Shown here: piece by piece, positions 41,330-50,396 of the stretch | Position numbering within the stretch: position 1 is the first letter of the stretch | Layout of the letters: the number at the start of each line of letters is the position of its first letter | Assembly: GCF_007625155.1 (NCBI RefSeq) | Contig: NZ_VMNK01000002.1 | Location: 124,001 to 188,000, forward strand | From: Denitromonas halophila | GTDB lineage: Bacteria; Pseudomonadota; Gammaproteobacteria; Burkholderiales; Rhodocyclaceae | Direction of reading: 5' to 3' | Length of the DNA stretch: 64,000 nucleotides | Notes under the pieces: model-generated | Database searches by the model: none | What the model was told of the DNA's origin: nothing | Seen by the model: only the letters and a program-made list of their open reading frames with translations | Position numbers and translations under genes: made by a program

Positions 41330-41956
41330 TTAGTTCACCGCAAAGCAATAAAACAGGCCGTCGCCGCCAGTGCCCTGCAAATCGCTCTGACTGCAGCCGC
41401 GCGAGCCGTGTGAGCTGTTCCACGACTTTGACGGTGCGTCGTCGCGCAAACCGATACGGTCGTGGTGGCCAACGATGGCACTGCCGGCGCCGCTGCTTGT
41501 CCAGTCGTTACAGGTTTTGCCCGCCGCCAGTGTGCCGTCCGGGTTCGAGCCGGTCAGGATGTCGTGACGGTTGGGCGTGTCGCCCCGCCCGTTGATGACC
41601 TCGCCGGTTTCGGTCAGCGCGGTCTGCTTGGTCAGCCCGTTCTGGTCGCTGTGCAAGTCGGCCACGCTGCTCGCAATGCGCTCACCTTTGGCGTTGGCCC
41701 ACGGGCCCTTTCCAATGCGGTCGCGCGCATTTACCCCGGTGCTGCTCAGGTAGGCATGCCATGTTTTGTTACCGGCGCCGGCAGCGGCGGCAAGCTTTTG
41801 GCAGTGCGCATCCGCGCCGGTCAGACCGCCCAGGTTTGCCCCTTGCCCGGGTCCGGCGCTGGTGACGAAAAAGCTCATCCCGCCGTGTCCGCCCATGGTG
41901 CTGCAGCCGGCCAGTAAAACCGTGCCGAGTAGTGCGAGTGTGGTCTTGTGATTCAT
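41330..41956 (-). CDS. Putative lipoprotein with lectin-like domain
   Basis: The product is 208 residues from ATG at 41956, with AAGGAG just upstream. A short signal peptide ends in the lipobox L-L-A-G-C (cysteine at 18), so it should be lipid-anchored in the envelope. The rest is a compact, glycine- and cysteine-containing domain with VTSAGPGQGANLGGLTGADA, HCQKLA, WHAYLSSTGVNARDRIG, and a C-terminal Cys-rich part ending GLFYCFAVN. I associate this pattern with C-type-lectin/collagen-endostatin-like bacterial proteins. Ligand and role are unknown. It is transcribed alone. Confidence 0.75.
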   Translation of the reverse strand: MNHKTTLALLGTVLLAGCSTMGGHGGMSFFVTSAGPGQGANLGGLTGADAHCQKLAAAAGAGNKTWHAYLSSTGVNARDRIGKGPWANAKGERIASSVADLHSDQNGLTKQTALTETGEVINGRGDTPNRHDILTGSNPDGTLAAGKTCNDWTSSGAGSAIVGHHDRIGLRDDAPSKSWNSSHGSRGCSQSDLQGTGGDGLFYCFAVN

Positions 41957-42171
41957 GCTCGTCTCCTTCCGGTCGGCGCGCGAAGCCCGCACGCGGGCGA
42001 CAGCAACGGGTTTCTGGCTGCTGTGAGAATGGGGTTGTCATTCAGGTATAGAACATCGGTGGGGTGAGAGATATTCCCTGCGCGTTGCCCGAAGGCTGCG
42101 AAACAGAATCAGCGCGTCGTCGCGCGATCAAGCCGTCCCCACCGGGGTTTCGTCTACAGCCTGCCCGTGGT

Positions 42172-42555
42172 CTAGATGGCTGCGCCGTTTTCCTTCAGGA
42201 GATCGCGTAGCACCGAGCGGTGGCAGTGCAATTCGTTCTCGCAATAGCAACCGACCGAGAAGTTGCTCTGGTGCGAGAGCGTTGCAAGCAGTGCGAGGGC
42301 ATGGGCGGCCGAGGGCTCGCGCATTTCTGAGCGGTACTTTTTCTTGAACGCCGACCATTCTGCGTCGGTCTTTGCCGCCTGGCCGAGTTTCATGGTGTCG
42401 CCGCTTGGCGCCAGTACCGGGAACCACACATCATAGAAATTGCGTGAGGCGAACTCGGTCTTGGGCACGCCGCGAGGCGGGCGGCGGACCGTGCCGATGC
42501 GGGTGCCTTCGTCCGGTGCGCGGTCGGTGCCGAGGCGAACGACTCTGATGGTCAT
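42172..42555 (-). CDS. DUF488 family protein
   Basis: The product is 127 residues from ATG at 42555 (M-T-I-R-V-V-R-L-G-T). Family marks are GTRIGTVRRPPRGVPK, FYDVWFPVLAPS, and the C-terminal GCYCENELHCHRSVLRDLL, whose cysteine-histidine cluster is common in DUF488. The biochemical role is unknown. It follows the sulfurtransferase gene by seven bases, the third gene of a STAS-sulfurtransferase-DUF488 unit. Confidence 0.85.
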   Translation of the reverse strand: MTIRVVRLGTDRAPDEGTRIGTVRRPPRGVPKTEFASRNFYDVWFPVLAPSGDTMKLGQAAKTDAEWSAFKKKYRSEMREPSAAHALALLATLSHQSNFSVGCYCENELHCHRSVLRDLLKENGAAI

Positions 42556-42562
42556 TGATGTC

Positions 42563-43414
42563 TCAGGTGCCTGTCGCGATGGCGCGCCCTGCATCCGCAC
42601 ACCATTCACTCCACGACCCCGGATACAGCCGCCCGCCAGACAGCCCGGCGATTTCCATCGCCAGCAGGTTGTGGCAGGCGGTGACGCCGGAGCCGCATTG
42701 GTGCACGACCTGTTGCGGGTCGCGGCCGGCGACGAGTGAGGTGAATTCCCTGCGTAGTTGTTCGGCTGACTTGAAGCGGCCGTCGGGGCCGAGGTTGTCT
42801 TTGAAGAAGCGGTTGATTGCGCCGGGGATGTGGCCGCCGACCGGGTCAATGGTTTCGTTCTCGCCGCGGAAGCGGTCGGGGCTGCGCGCGTCGATGAGCA
42901 GCATGGCGTCGCCGCCCTTGTGGCTGTCGACATAGCTCGCGTCAACGGCGAGCGGCCGAAGTTCGGCGTCGAAGCGGGTGGCCGTGGGGGTGACCTCTTT
43001 CTGACTGAGCAGTCCGTTGGCCGAGCACCAGGCCTGGAAGCCGCCGTCGAGTACCGCGACGTTGCGATGGCCGAGCCAGTTGAGCAGCCACCACAGGCGG
43101 GCCGCGTACATGCCGCCGCCGTCGTCATAGGCAACGACCTGGCTGTCGCGGTTGATGCCGATCTCACCCAGACGTTGCGCCAGGGCGACCGGATCGGGCA
43201 GGGGGTGCCGGCCGTTCTTGCCCGTGCGCGGGCCGGACAGCTCATCGTCCATGTGCAAAAAATGGGCGCAGGGGATGTGGCCTTTGGTGTAAGCGGCGCG
43301 GCCGAAGTCGGGGTTGCCGAGGTCATGCCGGCAGTCGACCACCACCCAGCCGGGCGCCTGCAATTGGTGGATCAGGCGCTCGGGGGTGATGAGTGTGCGC
43401 AGCGGCTCGGTCAT
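42563..43414 (-). CDS. Sulfurtransferase (rhodanese/3-mercaptopyruvate sulfurtransferase type)
   Basis: The product is 283 residues with two rhodanese domains. The N-terminal one is inactive; the C-terminal one carries C240 in HQCGSGVTACHN. The C-G-S-G-V-T active loop is characteristic of 3-mercaptopyruvate sulfurtransferase (SseA), while thiosulfate enzymes usually have C-R-K-G. It moves sulfur from 3-mercaptopyruvate to thiols or cyanide. The start overlaps the STAS gene stop by four bases. Confidence 0.9.
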   Translation of the reverse strand: MTEPLRTLITPERLIHQLQAPGWVVVDCRHDLGNPDFGRAAYTKGHIPCAHFLHMDDELSGPRTGKNGRHPLPDPVALAQRLGEIGINRDSQVVAYDDGGGMYAARLWWLLNWLGHRNVAVLDGGFQAWCSANGLLSQKEVTPTATRFDAELRPLAVDASYVDSHKGGDAMLLIDARSPDRFRGENETIDPVGGHIPGAINRFFKDNLGPDGRFKSAEQLRREFTSLVAGRDPQQVVHQCGSGVTACHNLLAMEIAGLSGGRLYPGSWSEWCADAGRAIATGT

Positions 43415-43770
43415 GCGACGGTTTCCGCGTCGGTCAGCCAGGCGCGGGCGTTGAGTTCATCCGTGAAGACCTGTACATCGGCGTCAACAAACATCTGCGA
43501 CACCCAGGCACTCCAGGTGGCCCATTGGTCTTCGGTGATGACGGCGATCTTGCCGAAATCGTGTTTGTGCTCACGGCTGTAGCGGATTTCTTCCCAGGCC
43601 ACGTCGATGGTGAAGCCGCTCATCTCGCGCAGGTCGATCAGCAGATTGACCGGACCCTCGAACTTGATCTTGTAATTGACCAGCTCTTCGAACTCTTTGT
43701 AGTCCGCGAGGGTGAATTCGCCGAAGACGGCGATAGCGACGAGTCCGTCGGAGTGCTCTTTGGTGATCAT
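43411..43770 (-). CDS. SpoIIAA-like STAS-domain protein
   Basis: The product is 119 residues, one alpha/beta domain matching the SpoIIAA-like group often found in proteobacteria and distant from true anti-sigma factor antagonists. Seen features are LVAIAVFGEFTLADYKEFEE, VNLLIDLREMSGFTIDVAWE, FGKIAVITEDQWATW and a C-terminal VFTDELNARAWL. There is no evident phosphorylatable serine at the SpoIIAA position (the helix starts SGFTIDV). It leads the STAS-sulfurtransferase-DUF488 operon. Function unknown. Confidence 0.8.
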   Translation of the reverse strand: MITKEHSDGLVAIAVFGEFTLADYKEFEELVNYKIKFEGPVNLLIDLREMSGFTIDVAWEEIRYSREHKHDFGKIAVITEDQWATWSAWVSQMFVDADVQVFTDELNARAWLTDAETVA

Positions 43771-43828
43771 GCCATGCTCCTTTTGGGCAGAAGGCCTGTC
43801 TCTACTATAACGACCGGCCGGTGGGGCT

Positions 43829-44692
43829 TCAATCGCGGTGTGATGCGGCGGGGGCCGGTGCGCGGGCGCGGGTGATGAGCATGCCGCTGACCACGATCAT
43901 GCCAATGCCCAGCCACGCCGCGGCCGGCAGCACTTCGCCCCACAACACCACGCCGAACAGGCTGGCGAATATCACCGTCGAATAGGCCAGATTGGCCGCG
44001 ACAATGGTGGCGCCAACGCGATAGGCGCGGGTCATGGCCAGTTGGGCGGCCGTGCCAAACACGCCAATGCCCAGCACCAGCGCGGCGCCCGTGGCATCAG
44101 GCGCGGTAAAGCCGTCGCTGGCCAACACGAAGGGCAGGGCGCCCAGGCAGGTGACACACGAAAAGCAAAACACCGTGCGCGACTCCGGCTCGCCCGCGCG
44201 GCCGAGTTCTCGCACATTGATGTAGGCGAGGCTGGCGATCAGGCCCGAGGCCAGCCCGGCCACGGCGCCCAGCCATTGCTCCGGGGCGATGGTGGGGCGC
44301 AGCAGCACGACCACACCGAGAAAACCGAGTGCTACGGCGCCGATGGCCAGCGCGCGCAGCGGCTCGCGAAACCACAGGGCGAGCAGCAGTGCGACAAAAA
44401 TGGGTGAGGTGTAATTAAGCGTGACTGCCGCGGCCAACGGCAGCAGGCTGATCGCAAAAAAGTAGCAGCCCAGCGCAATCGAGCCCGCCACGGCGCGGGT
44501 GAGCTGTAATCGCCAGTGCCGGGTGCGAAAAGGCGTGCCCCGGCTGCGCATGAACACCGCCATGAACAGCAAGCCGGCCAGACCGCGGTAAAAGGTCAGC
44601 TCGGCAATGCCGAAGCGGTCCGCGCCGAGCTTGACGCATACGCCCATGCAGGCGAACAGCAAACTGGCGAGGATCATCCAAAAGGCGGGCAT
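43829..44692 (-). CDS. EamA/DMT family transporter
   Basis: The product is 287 residues from ATG at 44692 (M-P-A-F-W-M-I-L-A-S); an ATG at 44722 would add ten residues. About ten hydrophobic helices form two EamA repeats, with ELTFYRGLAGLLF in the first repeat and TAAQLAMTRAYRVGATIVAAN in the second. It exports or imports an unidentified small metabolite. It is transcribed away from the ada-alkA gene and sits 58 bases after the STAS start. Confidence 0.85.
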   Translation of the reverse strand: MPAFWMILASLLFACMGVCVKLGADRFGIAELTFYRGLAGLLFMAVFMRSRGTPFRTRHWRLQLTRAVAGSIALGCYFFAISLLPLAAAVTLNYTSPIFVALLLALWFREPLRALAIGAVALGFLGVVVLLRPTIAPEQWLGAVAGLASGLIASLAYINVRELGRAGEPESRTVFCFSCVTCLGALPFVLASDGFTAPDATGAALVLGIGVFGTAAQLAMTRAYRVGATIVAANLAYSTVIFASLFGVVLWGEVLPAAAWLGIGMIVVSGMLITRARAPAPAASHRD

Positions 44693-44838
44693 GGCATGGC
44701 GCGGTGCAACACAAAAACGCATTGAACCACAGGCCTTGCGTCACCGACAGGACGGTGCGCCGCGGCCCGGACAGTTTTGTCTGATTCCATGTCCGATGTG
44801 TTCGTGCCCGATGCGTCCGGGCTGACCATAATGCAGGC

Positions 44839-46272
44839 ATGGAACTCGATCCCGACCGCTGCTATGACGCTTTTACCACCCATGATGCCCGCTTTGATGG
44901 CCGGGTGTTCGTGGGTGTGAGCTCGACCGGCATCTACTGTCGGCCGGTGTGCCGGGTGCGCACGCCGCGGCGAACCGTGTGCAGTTTTTATGTGAGCGCG
45001 GCGGCCGCCGAGGCCGCTGGCTTTCGCCCTTGCCTGCGCTGCCGGCCCGAGCTGGCGCCGGGGTTGTCGGCCATGGACGCGAGCGCCACGCTGGCGCACG
45101 CCGCGGCTGGCCTGATCGATGCGCACCTGGCGGACGATTTGTCGGTAACGTCGCTGGCCGGCAAGGTTGGCATCACCGATCGCCATCTGCGCCGCCTGTT
45201 TCGTGAACAATTTGGGGTCGCGCCGGCAGACTATCTGCGTACCCGCCGCCTGTTGCTGGCCAAGCGCCTGCTCACCGACACAGCGCTGCCCGTTACCGAG
45301 GTGGCGGCGGCCGCCGGCTTCGGCAGCTTGCGGGCACTCGAATCGGCCTTTCAGCGCAACTACCGCATGGTGCCGTCTGCGCTGCGTGGCAAGGTGCGGC
45401 AGATGGCGGGCGATGGCCTGCATTTCACGTTGGCTTACCGGCCGCCCTTCGATTTTGCGCGGCTGATCGACTTCCTTGCCGGGCGCACCATCCTTGGCGT
45501 GGAGCAGGTGGCCGATGGCGAATACCGTCGCACCGTCCGGCTCGATGGGCACCGCGGCTGGCTGCGGGTGCGCCCCGGCAAAACCGCGCTTGAGGTGACG
45601 CTGTCTCCGACCTTGTCGGCCGTGGTGCCCGCGGTGCTGGCAGGCGTGCGGCGGCTGTTCGACCTTGATGCCGATCCGTTGGCCGTGCTGCAAGCGCTCG
45701 GCCCGTTGTCCGAGGCCCGCCCCGGCTTGCGCCTGCCGGGCGCCTTCGACGGCATCGAGATGGCGGTGCGCGCGGTGCTCGGCCAGCAGATCACGGTCAA
45801 GGCCGCACGTACCCTGGCCGGGCGTTTTGCCGCGGCTTTTGGCGAGCCGATCGAGACGCCCTGGGCGGAGTTGAACACCGGCTTCCCCAGCGCCGAGCGT
45901 ATCGCCGAACTCAGCATCTCGCAGATTGCCGAGCGCGGTGTCATCAGCCGGCGCGCAGAAGTCATCATCGCGCTCGCCGCGGGGGTGGCCGAGGGGCGGC
46001 TGATGCTCTCACCCGGCGCGCCAGTGCAGGAGACCATCGCCCAGCTTCAGGCCTTGCCCGGCATCGGCCCCTGGACGGCGCACTACATCGCCATGCGCGC
46101 GCTGGCCTGGCCGGACGCCTACCCCGACGGCGACTACGGCGTGCGCGCCGCGCTGGGCATGTGCAGCACCCGCGAGGCACGCCTCCAGGCCGAAGCCTGG
46201 CGGCCGTGGCGGGCCTACGCGGTCATGCATTTATGGGCTTCGCTGGGCGAAGCCGAGGAGACACCATCATGA
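44839..46272 (+). CDS. Ada-AlkA fusion: AraC-type activator with 3-methyladenine DNA glycosylase
   Basis: The product is 477 residues. Residues 1-80 form the Ada zinc domain, with C34 and C38 in [13 protein letters not shown] and a C-L-R-C pair near 66. In E. coli Ada the corresponding cysteine accepts methyl groups from phosphotriesters. Residues 90-195 are an AraC helix-turn-helix ([20 protein letters not shown]). The C-terminal part is AlkA, with the helix-hairpin-helix [17 protein letters not shown] and catalytic D432 in [12 protein letters not shown]. It therefore senses alkylation, switches genes on and excises damaged bases in one chain. It overlaps ogt by four bases. Confidence 0.92.
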   Translation: MELDPDRCYDAFTTHDARFDGRVFVGVSSTGIYCRPVCRVRTPRRTVCSFYVSAAAAEAAGFRPCLRCRPELAPGLSAMDASATLAHAAAGLIDAHLADDLSVTSLAGKVGITDRHLRRLFREQFGVAPADYLRTRRLLLAKRLLTDTALPVTEVAAAAGFGSLRALESAFQRNYRMVPSALRGKVRQMAGDGLHFTLAYRPPFDFARLIDFLAGRTILGVEQVADGEYRRTVRLDGHRGWLRVRPGKTALEVTLSPTLSAVVPAVLAGVRRLFDLDADPLAVLQALGPLSEARPGLRLPGAFDGIEMAVRAVLGQQITVKAARTLAGRFAAAFGEPIETPWAELNTGFPSAERIAELSISQIAERGVISRRAEVIIALAAGVAEGRLMLSPGAPVQETIAQLQALPGIGPWTAHYIAMRALAWPDAYPDGDYGVRAALGMCSTREARLQAEAWRPWRAYAVMHLWASLGEAEETPS

Positions 46273-46739
46273 ACACCCCGCACTACGGATTGCGCTTTGA
46301 TACTTCGCTCGGCGTATGCCAGGTGCGCGCCTGCGACGCCGGACTGCTCCGCGTTTGCTTTGACGAGGCGGCGTGCGATCTGCCGGCCAACGCGCTATGC
46401 CACGAGGCGGCGCGGCAAGTCGGCGCCTATCTGGGCGGCGAATTGAGTGTCTTCGACCTGCCGCTGGCGCCGCAAGGCACGCCATTCCAGCAGGCGGTGT
46501 GGTCTGCCTTGCTGGCACTGCCCTACGGCGCGACCACGCACTACGGTGCGCTGGCGGCTTCACTGGGCCGACCGACCGCCGCCCGCGCCATCGGTGCCGC
46601 CGTGGGCAAGAACCCGATTTGGCTGATCATCCCCTGTCATCGCGTCATCGGCCGCGACGGCTCACTCACCGGCTACGCTGGCGGCCTGCCGCGCAAGCGC
46701 GCGCTGCTGGATCTGGAGGCCGCGCATGCGACCGCGTGA
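46269..46739 (+). CDS. ogt: Methylated-DNA-[protein]-cysteine S-methyltransferase
   Basis: The product is 156 residues from ATG at 46269, overlapping the ada-alkA stop (ATGA). The acceptor C123 lies in [20 protein letters not shown]; the helix-turn-helix arginine finger segment is [11 protein letters not shown]. It removes methyl groups from O6-methylguanine in a suicide reaction. Together with the upstream fusion gene it rebuilds the full Ada-plus-AlkA adaptive response in two genes. Confidence 0.94.
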   Translation: MNTPHYGLRFDTSLGVCQVRACDAGLLRVCFDEAACDLPANALCHEAARQVGAYLGGELSVFDLPLAPQGTPFQQAVWSALLALPYGATTHYGALAASLGRPTAARAIGAAVGKNPIWLIIPCHRVIGRDGSLTGYAGGLPRKRALLDLEAAHATA

Positions 46740-47634
46740 CACGTTTGATCTGTTCGTGCTGGCCGCGCTATGGGGCGCCAGCTTTCTGTTCATGCGTCAG
46801 GCTGCGCCCGAGTTCGGCCCGGTCGGGCTGATCTTCATCCGCGTACTGTTCGCCGCGCTGTTTCTGCTGCCGATCATCGTCTGGCGCGGTCAGTGGCGCG
46901 AACTCATTCAACATGCCTGGCCGCTGACCGTGATCGGCATCCTCAACTCGGCGCTGCCCTTCGTGTTGATCGCCTGGGCGTTGCTCTCGCTCACCGCCGG
47001 CTTCGCTTCCATCGTGAACGCCACCGCGCCACTGTGGGCGGCCGTGGTGGCGTGGTTGTGGTTTGGTGAACGGCTCACCAAATGGCGCGCGGCCGGTCTG
47101 GCGATCGGTTTCATCGGCGTGGGCGTGCTGGTGTCGGGCAAGGCCGGCTTTCATGGTGAGCACATCGCGCTGTCGGTGGTGGCCGGCCTGCTCGCCACGC
47201 TGTCGTATGGCGTGTCGGCCAACTACACCAAGCGATACCTCACAGGTGTGTCCTCGCTCGCGATCGCCACCGGCGGTCAGACGGCTGCGTCCATTGCGCT
47301 CGCGCCCCTGGCCTGGTGGCTATGGCCCAGCGGCCCGATCAGCCTCGGCGCCTGGGGCGCCGCTGCGGTGCTGGCCGTGGCCTGCACGGCTGTTGCCTAC
47401 ATTCTGTACTTCCGCCTCATCGCCAACATCGGCCCGGCCCGCGCCATCGCCGTCACCTTTCTGATTCCCGCCTTCGGCATGGGCTGGGGCGTGCTGATCC
47501 TCGACGAAGCCCTCGGCCTGCGTATGCTCGCCGGCGCCGGGGTGATCCTGGCCGGCACCTCGCTGGCGACCGGTTTGGTCGATGGCGAGAAGCTGCGGCG
47601 CTGGGCGGTGAAACTGGGCTTGCGGACGGCGTGA
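46726..47634 (+). CDS. EamA/DMT family transporter
   Basis: The product is 302 residues with about ten membrane helices and two EamA repeats: [18 protein letters not shown] at the start, [20 protein letters not shown] closing the first repeat. The ATG at 46726 has GGAGG seven bases upstream and the gene overlaps ogt by 14 bases, so it is likely co-transcribed with the alkylation-repair genes. Whether it contributes to that response or is just a passenger is unknown. The substrate is not predictable. Confidence 0.87.
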   Translation: MRPRDTFDLFVLAALWGASFLFMRQAAPEFGPVGLIFIRVLFAALFLLPIIVWRGQWRELIQHAWPLTVIGILNSALPFVLIAWALLSLTAGFASIVNATAPLWAAVVAWLWFGERLTKWRAAGLAIGFIGVGVLVSGKAGFHGEHIALSVVAGLLATLSYGVSANYTKRYLTGVSSLAIATGGQTAASIALAPLAWWLWPSGPISLGAWGAAAVLAVACTAVAYILYFRLIANIGPARAIAVTFLIPAFGMGWGVLILDEALGLRMLAGAGVILAGTSLATGLVDGEKLRRWAVKLGLRTA

Positions 47635-47747
47635 GGTGCCGCGGATTCGGTGGCGGGAATGTTGCTGTTGGTTAGCTTTATGGCATAGTCGTTTGGAATT
47701 GTTGTGTGCTAACCTTCTGGGGTTTTCTGCTTCCTGTGGGGTTGGCG

Positions 47748-48926
47748 ATGAATGTGTTGTGTGCGGCGAGGCCGCTGCCTGCGATTGGGCGTGTCGGACT
47801 GTGTGTGAGCGTGTTGTCCATTTGCCTGGCGGCCCCGGTGGCGTCGGCTGCGGTGAGCTACACAGTCACGCCGATTGCGAGTGGCTTTATCGCCACCGAT
47901 ATCAATGACACCGGATGGGTCGCTGGAACAACTACGGCGTCTAATTATCGAGCGTCTTTGTGGTCTTCCGGTAGCGGCATGCTGGATCTCGGCCAGCTCG
48001 TTGGGGCGACGCCCGACTCGATGGCGCTGGGGATCAACAACGAGAATCGGGTGGTGGGCGCCGGGGTCTCCGGAAGCACTCGCATTCCCCGCACCGATCT
48101 CGAGTGGACTGATGATGCCTTCCAGTGGACGCGTGATACTGGCATGCAGTACCTGAACACATCCAGTCCTCAGGTGAGCAGTCTGGCGGCGGCGATCAAC
48201 GATCAGAATCAAATAGCGGGCACCGTTAATCGTGCCGGTACGCAGGTCGCGGCCATGACCACACCCGACGGCACTCAGCGATTGCTTGGTACGCTGACCG
48301 GCGGGTCGGACTACAGCGGCTGGACGGGGTTTAGCTCGGCGGCGGCGATCAATGCGGGCGGCGATGTCGTCGGGACAAGCCGCTCAGTTGCGGGTGGCAA
48401 CCATGCGTTTTTGTGGACCGAAGCCGGCGGCATGCAAGACCTCGGCTTTCTGCCGGGTGCCTACGAAAACAGTCGTGCGACCGGCATCAACGACGCGCGT
48501 CAGGTGATCGGATGGAACCAGGGTGACGATTGCTGGTGTGCTTTTCTGTGGTCGGCAACTGACGGAATGCAGAGTCTCGGGCATTTGTCTGGCGCTGCCA
48601 CAGGTTACGAGAGCAGTTTCGCTTCGGATATCAACAATGCGGGACAGGTGATCGGTTGGTCTTACGTCGGCGATGTCGCGCATGCGATGCGATGGACCGA
48701 AACTGCTGGCATGCAGGATCTGAATGCTTTGATTGATCCGGCCGAAGGCTGGGTGCTGAGCAGCGCCAACGGCATCAACGAAAAGGGGCAAATCGTTGGT
48801 ACGGGTCTGTTGAATGGGCAAAGCTACGGTTTCGTGTTGAGCCCGGTGCCAGAGCCTGCCACTTGGGCCATGATGCTCGGCGGGCTGGGTGTGTTGTTTC
48901 GGCGTCGCCGGAGATTCGACGTTTGA
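47748..48926 (+). CDS. PEP-CTERM protein with HAF-type repeats
   Basis: The product is 392 residues from ATG at 47748 (GTGGGG upstream; a GTG at 47706 would add 14 residues). A signal peptide ends around A-P-V-A-S-A-A. Seven I-N-x-x-x-x-V/I-x-G units are visible (for example DINDTGWVAG, GINDARQVIG, DINNAGQVIG), several followed by HAFLWTEAGGMQDLG-type segments, the HAF repeat. It probably forms a beta-propeller-like exported domain. The C-terminus VPEPATWAMMLGGLG, a hydrophobic helix and RRRRR is a PEP-CTERM sorting tag, processed by an exosortase not seen here. Confidence 0.9.
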   Translation: MNVLCAARPLPAIGRVGLCVSVLSICLAAPVASAAVSYTVTPIASGFIATDINDTGWVAGTTTASNYRASLWSSGSGMLDLGQLVGATPDSMALGINNENRVVGAGVSGSTRIPRTDLEWTDDAFQWTRDTGMQYLNTSSPQVSSLAAAINDQNQIAGTVNRAGTQVAAMTTPDGTQRLLGTLTGGSDYSGWTGFSSAAAINAGGDVVGTSRSVAGGNHAFLWTEAGGMQDLGFLPGAYENSRATGINDARQVIGWNQGDDCWCAFLWSATDGMQSLGHLSGAATGYESSFASDINNAGQVIGWSYVGDVAHAMRWTETAGMQDLNALIDPAEGWVLSSANGINEKGQIVGTGLLNGQSYGFVLSPVPEPATWAMMLGGLGVLFRRRRRFDV

Positions 48927-48947
48927 GGCGCACTGTTCGGTAAAAGA

Positions 48948-48968
48948 AGGGCCGCGCAAGGCGGCCCT
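48948..48968. terminator. Stem-loop between convergent genes
   Basis: AGGGCCGC and GCGGCCCT form an 8-base-pair stem with loop GCAAG, 22 bases after the PEP-CTERM stop and 20 bases before the end of the convergent small-protein gene. An A-rich stretch (TAAAAGA) precedes it, giving a modest T run on the minus strand. Confidence 0.6.
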
Positions 48969-48987
48969 GATCCAGCATTTGGGGGAA

Positions 48988-49230
48988 TCACATCCCAAGC
49001 ACTTTCATGGCCTTGGCGAGTGTGTCGACGGATTCCTGATGCTTGCCGGCCTTGTGCAGGGTTTCGCCTTCGGCGCGCCAGGTTTTGACCTGTGCCATTT
49101 GTTCCGCCGTGAGTTGCGGGTTTTTGGACATGGCCTCGTCAATTTTCTTCATGTCGGCGGGACAGTGAAATGCCCAGGCGGCGGTGGAGAGGGCAAAGAG
49201 CGTTGCGGCCAGTACGGTTTTGATTTTCAT
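48988..49230 (-). CDS. Small secreted protein, unknown function
   Basis: The product is 80 residues. A classical signal peptide (M-K-I-K-T-V-L-A-A-T-L-F-A-L-S-T-A-A-W-A) should be cut before F-H-C-P. The mature part of about 60 residues is helical with one cysteine: PADMKKIDEAMSKNP, AEQMAQVKTWRAEGETLHKA, HQESVDTLAKAMKVLGM. This looks like a short periplasmic helical-hairpin protein. I know no function. It has its own ribosome-binding site (AGGAGACATC before ATG) and no operon partners. Confidence 0.8.
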   Translation of the reverse strand: MKIKTVLAATLFALSTAAWAFHCPADMKKIDEAMSKNPQLTAEQMAQVKTWRAEGETLHKAGKHQESVDTLAKAMKVLGM

Positions 49231-49398
49231 GATGTCTCCTTGGGGGCGCAGCCTGGGGCCACGTTAATACCAAGCTAGTCGTTGCGGTGGGCTGGTGCCA
49301 GAACAAAAAAGTAAGTTTGATTGTGTGCTTCGTCTGGCTGCGTCCCGGCGTTCAGGCGCTACACTGCGCGCAACGGCGATGCCATCAAGGAGTGATGT

Positions 49399-50310
49399 GT
49401 GGATTATCAATCGGTGCTCGACGCGATCGTCGACGAGGTCGAACCTCTGGTCGGTGAGGGCAAGGTGGCGGATTACATTCCGGCGCTGGCGCGGGTGCCG
49501 GTCGAGCGATTCGGGATCGCGTTGTACACGGTGGACGGCGAGGTGGCGCTGGCGGGCGATGCGCTGGAGGCGTTTTCGATACAGAGCGTGTCCAAGGTGT
49601 TCAGCCTCACGCTGGCGTTGAAAAAGGTCGGCGAACAGCTGTGGCTTCGCCTTGGCCGCGAGCCCTCCGGTGATCCGTTCAATTCCTTGATGCAGCTGGA
49701 GGTTGAACAGGGTAAGGCACGTAACCCGTTCATCAACGCGGGGGCGATTTGCGTGGCCGATCAGTTGATGTCCTTGAGCGATGACCCCAAGGCGGAGTTG
49801 CTGGATCTGGTCAGCACGCTGTGCGGCGAGTCGGTCGCCTTCGACCCCGAGGTGGCTGAGTCGGAGCGGGCGACCGGTTTTCGCAATGCCGCGCTGGCCA
49901 ATTTCATGAAGAGCTTCGGCAAGATCGACAACGACGTGGATCGGGTGCTGGACGTGTATTTCAACCAGTGTTCAATCGCCATGAACTGCGTTCAGATGGC
50001 GCGTGCCATGGCCTATCTGGCCAACGCGGGCGTGCAGCCGGTGGGTGGGCGCGAGATCGTCACGCCGCGCCAGGCGCGGCGAATCAACGCGCTGATGCTC
50101 ACTTGCGGTACCTACGATGCGGCGGGTGAGTTTGCATTTTTGATCGGGCTGCCCTGCAAGAGTGGCGTGGGCGGCGGCATCGTGGCGGTGGTGCCGGGCG
50201 AGTTGGCCTTGTGTGTGTGGTCGCCCGGACTGGGCAGCACGGGCAACTCGGTGGTGGGCATGCGTGCCCTGGAATTGTTTGTGGCGAAAACGGGCTTGTC
50301 GGTGTTCTGA
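49399..50310 (+). CDS. glsA: Glutaminase
   Basis: The product is 303 residues with a GTG start at 49399, set by AAGGAG six bases before it. It hydrolyses glutamine to glutamate and ammonia with a serine-lysine mechanism of the beta-lactamase-like fold. The catalytic S-x-x-K is in FSIQSVSKVFSL. Other marks are GREPSGDPFNS, RNPFINAGAI, and KSGVGGGIVAVVPG near the C-terminus. It stands alone on the plus strand; the DnaJ-like gene begins 86 bases later. Confidence 0.94.
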   Translation: MDYQSVLDAIVDEVEPLVGEGKVADYIPALARVPVERFGIALYTVDGEVALAGDALEAFSIQSVSKVFSLTLALKKVGEQLWLRLGREPSGDPFNSLMQLEVEQGKARNPFINAGAICVADQLMSLSDDPKAELLDLVSTLCGESVAFDPEVAESERATGFRNAALANFMKSFGKIDNDVDRVLDVYFNQCSIAMNCVQMARAMAYLANAGVQPVGGREIVTPRQARRINALMLTCGTYDAAGEFAFLIGLPCKSGVGGGIVAVVPGELALCVWSPGLGSTGNSVVGMRALELFVAKTGLSVF

Positions 50311-50396
50311 GCGAGCCCGCGTGCATTCGCCCAGATCGGGCTGGCAACAGGTAGACTTGCTGCCTTGCCTCCGTTCAGTGTCACGATCCATCACCC

